A stretch of DNA of 10,394 bases from CAYXDO01 sp964463485 (lineage in GTDB: Bacteria > Myxococcota > Kuafuiibacteriia > Kuafuiibacteriales > Kuafuiibacteriaceae): assembly GCA_964463485.1 (NCBI GenBank), contig CAYXDO010000251.1:1-10394 (forward strand), written 5' to 3'. Every line of letters starts with the position of its first letter. Position 1 is the stretch's first letter. The translations under genes were made by a program, and so were the position numbers. Shown here in pieces: positions 5,758 to 10,394 of this stretch. The notes beneath the pieces are model-generated. The model was not told the origin of the DNA. It saw only the letters and a list, made by a program, of their open reading frames with translations, and ran no database searches.

Positions 5758-6100
5758 CTCGGTCTCGGACTCGCTCGCCGACGCCTTGCTACGACGACCG
5801 GCGGACGTCTCTTTCCCCGCAAAGTCCACCCCTAACTTGGGGTCAGCGCCGATCCCCGGCAGTATTTTGCTCGAGGCACCGCAACTCAGCCCAATGGGTT
5901 GGCTTCGGCAGGCTTCGTAGGCGTGGGCGTGAATCGTGGGCGTGAGCGTGGACGATTTCGTGGACGTGGGCGAGATACGTGGTCGTGGAGGTGGACGAAA
6001 ACACTCCGCCGATACTCTCAAACCTCAAAATGGCACATCTTCGTGAGCATTCCAACGACAGTATGCGACGCGTTCGGACTCATGGCCAGGCGGATCTGTG
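5758..6100. other. Non-coding region with degenerate GTGGGC/GTGGAC repeats
   Basis: No real gene is visible between the stop at 5757 and the aldolase end at 6107. From 5921 to 5997 the sequence is a degenerate run of GTGGGCGTG, GTGGACG and GTGGTCGTG units separated by AATC, AGC, ATTTC and AGATAC. It is related in composition to the CCCGTG hexamers elsewhere in the window, but far more diverged. The remainder, including CCTCAAAATGGCAC near 6022, has no assigned role. Confidence 0.6.
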
Positions 6101-6177
6101 CCCGATTCAGATTCCCGTGCCTGGCTCCTGATTCCGAGCGGTGCTGCCTCCTGATTCCGACCGGTGCTGGGCACCGT
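6101..6177. repeat. Diverged GATTCCGAGCGGTGC copies within the aldolase 3' end
   Basis: GATTCCGAGCGGTGCT lies at 6130-6145 and GATTCCGACCGGTGCT at 6153-6168, followed by GGGCACCGT. The 1767-1782 copy has the same context (GGTGCCGGGCACCGT). Upstream, GATTCAGATTCCCGTGCC looks like a further decayed copy fused to hexamer sequence. On the minus strand these bases are translated as the last 22 residues of the aldolase frame, and its stop codon lies within the decayed copy. Confidence 0.85.
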
Positions 6178-6817
6178 GATGGATTCGAGGAGAGCGTACT
6201 CTCTCGACGATACTCCGCGCGCGCGTCTCGATGGCGCGGTAAGACTTGCTCGCCAGCTCGGAAGGGACGAACAAGCTGCGTACGAATCCGACGGCCACCG
6301 CGCCGGCGTCGAGAATTTCGACGAAGTTCGACTCGGTGACTCCGGCGGTGGGTACGATCCCGAGCTCGGGTAGGGGTGCCAAGACACTCTTGATGAAGTC
6401 TGCGACATTCGCTGGCGCCGGAAACAGTTTCACGAGATCGGCGCCGCCCCGTCGCGCAGTGACCATCTCGGTGGGTGTGAACGTCCCGGGGATGGTCACA
6501 CAGCCGTGCGCGCCCGCCGCGGCTACGACCGCCGGATCGAAGATCGGCGACACGATCACCTTGGCGCCCGCACCCACCGCGCGATCCACCTCGTCGACGT
6601 TCATGATCGTCCCCGCACCCACCAAGAGCTCCGACCGCTTCGCGAGCCGAGTAATCAGCCGCTCCGCACCGGGTGTGTTGAACGTGACCTCCACGAACCG
6701 AAACCCGCCCTCGACGGCGGCGTCCATCGCGTCGCGGGCGACCTCCTCCTCGAGGGCGCGTATGATCGCGCAAATCCGCTCGGTGCGAATGCGTTCGAGG
6801 ATCAGCTCACGACTCAT
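6107..6817 (-). CDS. eda: KDPG/KHG aldolase family (2-dehydro-3-deoxy-phosphogluconate aldolase)
   Basis: This class I aldolase cleaves 2-keto-3-deoxy-6-phosphogluconate to pyruvate and glyceraldehyde 3-phosphate, the last step of the Entner-Doudoroff route. Visible hallmarks are FVEVTFNTPGA (residues 41-51, catalytic Glu43), VGAGT (66-70), ISP-like VSPIFDP (89-95), IPGTFTPTE (109-117), the Schiff-base lysine Lys130 in LVKLFPA, and the phosphate site VPTAGVT (155-161). Asn47 stands where E. coli Eda has Arg, as in many KDPG/KDPGal-type homologues, so the exact sugar acid is uncertain. The fold ends near residue 208. The remaining residues, RSPRIHH followed by GAQHRSESGGSTARN and on to GTGI, come mostly from the dispersed repeat and make the frame 236 residues against about 213 for E. 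coli Eda. The start at ATG 6817 (MSRELILERIRTERICAIIR) fits the family. No kinase or dehydratase of the pathway is adjacent. Confidence 0.93.
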   Translation of the reverse strand: MSRELILERIRTERICAIIRALEEEVARDAMDAAVEGGFRFVEVTFNTPGAERLITRLAKRSELLVGAGTIMNVDEVDRAVGAGAKVIVSPIFDPAVVAAAGAHGCVTIPGTFTPTEMVTARRGGADLVKLFPAPANVADFIKSVLAPLPELGIVPTAGVTESNFVEILDAGAVAVGFVRSLFVPSELASKSYRAIETRARSIVERVRSPRIHHGAQHRSESGGSTARNQEPGTGI

Positions 6818-7019
6818 GAAGGCGAAGGTAAGCGGTCAGCCATCGGCCGTCAGCTCACGGCAAACCAAGGTCCGTGCTGCTGCACGAAGACGCGCCGATA
6901 AGCGGCGCCAGCCAGGCGGGTTACCGCTAGCGGTGTTGCACGGCCGTGGCGGACTTCAAGGACCAGGGAGCTAGTTTCGGGACCGGGACCCAGACTGGCT
7001 TAGTACACGTCCGTGGAAG
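6818..7019. other. Intergenic region upstream of the aldolase gene
   Basis: No gene is seen. A short imperfect direct repeat, GGTCAGCCATCGGCCGTCAGC, spans 6834-6854, about 16 bases before the aldolase start on its promoter side. The position suits an operator, but the sequence also resembles junk-like CGTCAGC repeats found in many genomes. Promoter boxes cannot be assigned. Confidence 0.35.
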
Positions 7020-7152
7020 TTCGTGACCACGCTGAAACCACAGAGGACGCGGAGAGAAGACACAGAGGACACAGAGAAGTGCTCATTCCATCATCTGTGT
7101 GCTCTGTGGGCTTCGGCTCTGTGCTCTCTGTGGTTTCTCCGTTGGTCACGAA
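7020..7152. repeat. 133-bp MITE-like inverted repeat, CACAGAGG type
   Basis: The ends are perfect 10-bp inverted repeats, TTCGTGACCA at 7020-7029 and TGGTCACGAA at 7143-7152. Just inside is a 12-bp perfect pair, GAAACCACAGAG at 7034-7045 and CTCTGTGGTTTC at 7126-7137. The middle consists of CACAGAGGACACAGAG on the left arm and CTGTGTGCTCTGTGGG and CTCTGTGCTCTCTG on the right, so the whole element can fold into one long imperfect hairpin. Sequences of this CACAGAGGACACAGAG kind are known to me as recurrent intergenic repeats in phylogenetically scattered bacteria. No transposase is encoded, so any mobility would have to be supplied in trans. It lies between the 3' end of the GT-C gene and the 5' side of the aldolase gene. 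Confidence 0.85.
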
Positions 7153-7218
7153 TTTGCGGGGACCTGTACTCAGTCTTGTCCGAGACTCTGAAAGCGCCGT
7201 CCGTCCTACGAAGGCGCA

Positions 7219-8916
7219 TCACGGTACTGGAGAGAGTCCGTGAATCGGCGTCGAGCCGATTGCCGACGTCGCCGTCGTGACCTCCAGAATTCGCACGGGC
7301 CACCGACTTCGCTCGTTCTCTCGGTTCGAAAAGACCTCGCGGGCGGTCGGCGGCAACTCACCAAGGAGATCGTTCAGATACTTGCGTCCCTTCTGCATGT
7401 AAGGAACGGCGTCCACGACGATGTATCGAATCCTGTGCGCTCGCATCCAGTCGATCGCTTCTGTCGACGTGTCGAACGGCGGAAGACGCACGACCTCGAA
7501 CCGTGGCGCGAGCCTACGCTGCTTGCCTCCTTCGCGCGCGGCGATGTCGACGAGATCGCGACCCTCTCCGATCGCGACGCGACCCTCGAGATTCTCAATC
7601 GACCACCTGGCCCACTCGAGCCCCGAGGTGACGTCGCCTTTGCTCGCATCGTCCTTCATTCGGAGCAACTCGGCGGTCGAGCCGAGGGTGAACGGAGCGA
7701 AGAACATGACCACTAGCCCCAAGCTCGCGGTGGAGGCCTTTCCACCCAAACGCAGCAGCGCGTCGGCCGCGAGCACCAACGCCAACGTGAGCGTCGGAAG
7801 AATATGCCGCTGAGAGAAATAGACGTCGTAAAAGGGGATGAGTCCGATGTTCCAGATCAGGATGAGTCCGAGGATGACCCGTCGGCGACGCTCACCCAGC
7901 CCCATCAGGACACCGACGGCCAGCGCTGCACTCAGGAACGGCCAGCTGGCGAAGAAGAAGTAGTCACGAAGCACGTACCAGATCCCACCGACCACGAACT
8001 TTTGAAACACCCGTCCCAACGAGCGCGTGCTGAAATAGTCCGCCAACGTCGGCGCAGCGACCGTCGGGTTCCAAAGCTCCCTGGGTTTGTCGACGAGATA
8101 CTTCGCGTTCTCGCCATAGTCGAAGGGTGAGCCCAGAGCCTCGAGTCGCCACACGAAGTAGGGCGCGGCAGCCAGCGCGAACGCGGCGAGGCCGATCCAC
8201 AGATACTTCGAAGAGCCATCCTGCGAAGAGCCATCCTGCGAAGAGCCATCCTGCGAAGAGCCGTGGGGGCGGCGATGCCAGACCCACCAACCCAAACCCA
8301 ACATCGGCAGCAGAAAAAGGCCGTTTGGTCGTACCCAGTAGGAGAGTCCTCCGAGCAACCCAGCCAGCAGCAACCAAGTCGGTCGCTCCTCGGCTCGAAA
8401 GATCGCGTAGACGAACGAAAGAAAGAGCAGACCGAACAACGGGTCGGTGTGCCCGAACGAGGCGGACTTCACGAGCGGCGGGAAGAGTGAGTAGATGACG
8501 AGCGTTGCGAGCGCAGTCGGCGCCCCGGCGACTCTGCGGGCGACGAGCCCGAGAGGGACGACCGTCAGGCAACTCACAGCGATCCCTAGCGCGCGAGCCC
8601 TCTCTATCGACTCGAGGAGGGCTGCGTCCGGATCGACGAAAAACGACAGCAGGAGCGGCCAACCGAGGTGCTGCTCCGCCCGCTGCTCGAAGCTCCCCTC
8701 GGCGAAGCGAATCGCCCGCACCAGGTATTCGTAGGGATCCTTGATCATGAATTGATCGAAATCGGCGAACCAGACCCTCACCGCGAAGGACAGGAGGGCG
8801 AGGACGGCGAGCGCGAGCCCAAATCGCCGCTCGAGGAGCGCGACCCCGGACTGCAGCCACCGCGCGAGAGTCCCGGCGGCGCCAGGGTCGACATCGGTCG
8901 CCGGGTCGGCGGTCAT
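7219..8916 (-). CDS. GT-C membrane glycosyltransferase (GT39/ArnT-like)
   Basis: This is a 565-residue polytopic inner-membrane protein. Near the N-terminus a hydrophobic span (about 31-50) is followed by a first periplasmic loop, WFADFDQFMIKDPYEYLVRA (about 49-68). Its acidic residues occupy the place of the catalytic Asp/Glu loop in GT-C enzymes such as PMT and ArnT. About ten further hydrophobic spans follow, including LVIYSLFPPLVKSASFGHTD (139-158), PLFGLLFLSFVY, LLLAGLLGGLSYWVRP, GLFLLPMLGLGWW and IGLAAFALAAAPYF. A soluble C-terminal part covers about residues 415-565. Such enzymes move a sugar from a polyprenyl-phosphate carrier to lipid, protein or glycan on the periplasmic side. The acceptor cannot be predicted. 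Residues 219-236 are an SSQDG tandem repeat lying in a loop. The start ATG is 93 bases from the divergent gene at 9010. A GT2 enzyme able to make the donor is at 2402-3442. Confidence 0.88.
   Translation of the reverse strand: MTADPATDVDPGAAGTLARWLQSGVALLERRFGLALAVLALLSFAVRVWFADFDQFMIKDPYEYLVRAIRFAEGSFEQRAEQHLGWPLLLSFFVDPDAALLESIERARALGIAVSCLTVVPLGLVARRVAGAPTALATLVIYSLFPPLVKSASFGHTDPLFGLLFLSFVYAIFRAEERPTWLLLAGLLGGLSYWVRPNGLFLLPMLGLGWWVWHRRPHGSSQDGSSQDGSSQDGSSKYLWIGLAAFALAAAPYFVWRLEALGSPFDYGENAKYLVDKPRELWNPTVAAPTLADYFSTRSLGRVFQKFVVGGIWYVLRDYFFFASWPFLSAALAVGVLMGLGERRRRVILGLILIWNIGLIPFYDVYFSQRHILPTLTLALVLAADALLRLGGKASTASLGLVVMFFAPFTLGSTAELLRMKDDASKGDVTSGLEWARWSIENLEGRVAIGEGRDLVDIAAREGGKQRRLAPRFEVVRLPPFDTSTEAIDWMRAHRIRYIVVDAVPYMQKGRKYLNDLLGELPPTAREVFSNRENERSRWPVRILEVTTATSAIGSTPIHGLSPVP
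8209..8262 (-). repeat. In-frame 15-bp tandem repeat inside the GT-C gene
   Basis: CGAAGAGCCATCCTG occurs three times without any mismatch (8209-8223, 8224-8238, 8239-8253), followed by a nine-base partial unit. On the coding strand it encodes SSQDG three times between two membrane segments. The perfect identity suggests recent or ongoing slippage, and the unit length keeps the frame at any copy number. Confidence 0.95.
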
Positions 8917-8919
8917 GGG

Positions 8920-8941
8920 CGAGCCGAGGTTTCACGGCTCG
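8920..8941. promoter_or_regulatory. Inverted repeat in the divergent promoter region
   Basis: CGAGCCG at 8920-8926 and CGGCTCG at 8935-8941 form a 7-bp perfect inverted repeat with an 8-base spacer. It lies only 3 bases upstream of the GT-C start codon and 68 bases before the plus-strand gene. It could be an operator or an mRNA leader hairpin. There is no independent support. Confidence 0.3.
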
Positions 8942-8999
8942 GATCTCGAGTCAATCGGGAGTCCGTGAAACGCCTCGCCAAAACCCGTTCGCTGGTGCT

Positions 9000-9005
9000 A
9001 GGAGG
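9000..9005 (+). promoter_or_regulatory. Strong Shine-Dalgarno AGGAGG fixing the start at 9010
   Basis: AGGAGG ends 4 bases before ATG 9010. This decides the start, since the frame is open upstream to 8668, through sequence antisense to the GT-C gene. It is the only consensus ribosome binding site seen in the window and suggests high expression of the following gene. Confidence 0.75.
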
Positions 9006-9009
9006 CCTC

Positions 9010-10242
9010 ATGCCGTCCATCGGACCAGCTGGTCCCAACCCCAACGTGAACGCCGCCCAGCCGACGACTCCGGCTGCGCCTCCGTCGACCACTGGCCCGG
9101 CGTCGACCTCCGGCGCGCCCGACTCGACGATCGCCGCGGGCCTCGCCGCCGCGGCTCCCGCGATCCCTTCGGGGCAGCCCGGCGCCGTGATCGCGGAGCT
9201 CGCCAAGTCCGAGCAGGGCAAAAAGATCGTCGACATGATCAAGACGCCCACGGCCAAGACGTCCTTGTCAGCCAAGTACAACCTCGGTGGGTACCAGGGC
9301 CGCCAACTCGAGCAGGGTGAAGAGATCTTGCTCGAGCTCCCCAAGGAGCTCCGCGGAAAGGCCGTTCGTACGGTGATCTTGCGCCACCGCCAGGAGCCTT
9401 CCCAAGACAGCGGAGTCACTCCCGGTGACAAACACGACTCGAAGCCCGGTCTCACCGCCGTGCACCTGCACTCGACCGACCTCCCGGCCAACCAAGCCTG
9501 GCGCCATTGGAACGGGCCTTGGGGCGCTTCGGGGCCGGAAGGAGCGAAGTTCGCGGAGCCCCGATCTTCGGGCGATCCGGAGAACGAGATCGAGTTCGAC
9601 TGGCATATTCGCGGCCACAGCGGCGTCGACGGGGGCGGAGCCTCCACCAAGAAGCTCCAGGTCGACGCGATTCGAGTCCGCAGCCTCGGCGACGACCCCG
9701 TGTTCGTTCACATGGTCGAAGTCCAGATGCTCCCCCCGAAGGCCGATAAGTACGCGGAGGTCGCGTTCTGCGAAGGAACGAAGATCGGCGATCCCGAGAC
9801 GGGCGCCGGCAAGAAACTCACCGGCGGGCAGTCTTACGGCGGAAAGTTCCCCGGCGCGCTCGAGCTCCCGAGCGGCGGAGCCGGAGTCGGAAAGCTTCCT
9901 CAGGGCTGGGCCTTCAAGAACGGACGGCTCGAGGTCGACCTCGAACCAGGAAAGAGGCTCACGGGGATCGACGTCGCCTGCGGTGACTCCTTCCCCGATG
10001 GCAAAACCAACAAAGACGGCGGAACCGGAACCCCCGGCTGGGCCAAGATGTATATGAGTCTGCAAAAGGCCGGAGGTGGTACCGACCAATTCATGACTGA
10101 CCAGGGTGTGCCGCCGGAAGGCGTCCTCTCCGGCGCTCCGACTGATGGTGAGTACGTCACCAAGCCGGGGGACAAGTTCATCCTCTCGAACAGCGGCAGC
10201 ACCTTGTACCTGATGGCCGTTCGCTTGGGCTACAAGGACTGA
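9010..10242 (+). CDS. Uncharacterised 410-residue beta-rich protein with P/A/T/S leader
   Basis: The first 60 or so residues are a low-complexity Pro/Ala/Thr/Ser/Gly region, starting MPSIGPAGPNPNVNAAQPTT, without a hydrophobic signal peptide. A short helical segment, VIAELAKSEQGKKIVDMIKT, follows. The rest (about residues 85-410) is beta-rich and Gly/Asp/Lys-rich. It holds what look like two related halves, each with LDV-type strands: LELPKELRGKAVRTVILRHR and later GRLEVDLEPGKRLTGIDVACGD. Other notable stretches are AWRHWNGPWGASGPEGAKF, EIEFDWHIRGHSGVDGGGAS and WAKMYMSLQKAGGGTDQF, with a closing ILSNSGSTLYLMAVRLGYKD. The strands and Trp/Gly loops recall carbohydrate-binding or jelly-roll folds, but no family is recognised. 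A non-Sec export route or a cytoplasmic location are both open. The strong AGGAGG site suggests good expression. The gene is transcribed divergently from the GT-C gene. Confidence 0.85.
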   Translation: MPSIGPAGPNPNVNAAQPTTPAAPPSTTGPASTSGAPDSTIAAGLAAAAPAIPSGQPGAVIAELAKSEQGKKIVDMIKTPTAKTSLSAKYNLGGYQGRQLEQGEEILLELPKELRGKAVRTVILRHRQEPSQDSGVTPGDKHDSKPGLTAVHLHSTDLPANQAWRHWNGPWGASGPEGAKFAEPRSSGDPENEIEFDWHIRGHSGVDGGGASTKKLQVDAIRVRSLGDDPVFVHMVEVQMLPPKADKYAEVAFCEGTKIGDPETGAGKKLTGGQSYGGKFPGALELPSGGAGVGKLPQGWAFKNGRLEVDLEPGKRLTGIDVACGDSFPDGKTNKDGGTGTPGWAKMYMSLQKAGGGTDQFMTDQGVPPEGVLSGAPTDGEYVTKPGDKFILSNSGSTLYLMAVRLGYKD

Positions 10243-10354
10243 ACGCCTTCGAGCCTCCTCCGAGCTCTGAGCCTTCCTACTCCGCCCTGGGCGCCATTCC
10301 CGGTCCTGGCTGGCCAGCTATAATCCTGCCTAATCCTCACCCTGCCTCAGGATC

Positions 10355-10388
<34 letters not shown>

Positions 10389-10394
10389 TTTTCG

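Noticed and set aside
4864..6021. 385-codon minus-strand frame
   Set aside because: It is antisense to the well-formed 268-residue protein at 4951-5757 and has a Ser/Arg/Pro-rich composition without any domain pattern.
6018..6773. 251-codon minus-strand frame overlapping the aldolase
   Set aside because: It is a shadow of the clear KDPG aldolase frame, with Arg/Gly-rich random composition.
7020..7152. Bidirectional intrinsic terminator between the GT-C and aldolase genes
   Set aside because: The stem is long but imperfect, built of CACAGAGG units with no T-run at either side. A MITE-like repeat explains the perfect outer ends better.
7964..8935. 323-codon minus-strand frame overlapping the GT-C gene
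   Set aside because: It is an Arg-rich shadow of the membrane protein. The GT-C frame shows regular hydrophobic spans that this frame lacks.
8668..9009. Upstream extension of the 9010 gene
   Set aside because: This part is antisense to the GT-C N-terminus, and AGGAGG lies directly before ATG 9010.

Overview
The window is a GC-rich bacterial segment. Its protein styles (small membrane proteins with an MDWGWWPF core, a retropepsin-like pair, a large orphan P/A/T/S-leader protein) and its dense intergenic repeats suggest Myxococcota (the former Deltaproteobacteria) or a similar large-genome lineage. That placement is inference from style, not from a marker gene. I see no rRNA, tRNA, CRISPR array, transposase or phage gene.

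Layout: (1) 5-503 is a decayed cadherin-like/Big-type adhesin module with a frameshift. (2) 737-1386 is a translationally coupled pair: a small uncharacterised protein and a retropepsin-like aspartic protease. (3) 1438-1809 is a complex array of short GC-rich repeats, followed by a start-less gene remnant at 1812-2393. (4) 2402-3442 (minus) is a GT2 polyprenyl-phosphate glycosyltransferase. (5) 3752-3975 (minus) is a frameshifted DUF433 antitoxin-like remnant beside a CCCGTG hexamer repeat. (6) 4011-4409 (minus) and 4479-4871 (plus) are two divergent small membrane proteins. (7) 4951-5757 (plus) is an uncharacterised 268-aa protein. (8) 5758-6106 is non-coding repeat DNA that runs into the 3' end of an eda-like KDPG aldolase (6107-6817, minus). 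(9) 7020-7152 is a MITE-like inverted repeat of the CACAGAGG type. (10) 7219-8916 (minus) is a GT-C (GT39/ArnT-like) membrane glycosyltransferase carrying an in-frame 15-bp tandem repeat. (11) 9010-10242 (plus) is a 410-aa beta-rich orphan protein with a strong ribosome binding site. (12) The window ends in a GGGCAC hexamer repeat.

Functionally, the GT2 enzyme and the GT-C enzyme are the kinds of protein that work together: one makes a lipid-phosphate sugar donor and the other uses it on the periplasmic side. They are 3.8 kb apart and not in one operon, so a link is only possible. The aldolase points to Entner-Doudoroff or sugar-acid catabolism.

The most unusual feature is the repeat biology. 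One unit, GATTCCGAGCGGTGCC, occurs as seven exact copies at 1564-1782, and diverged copies form the C-terminal coding end of the aldolase at 6107-6177. Tiled units leave all reading frames open on both strands, so the repeat can enter genes without terminating them. This resembles the known behaviour of Rickettsia palindromic elements. Several long open frames across 945-2393 are artefacts of this property.
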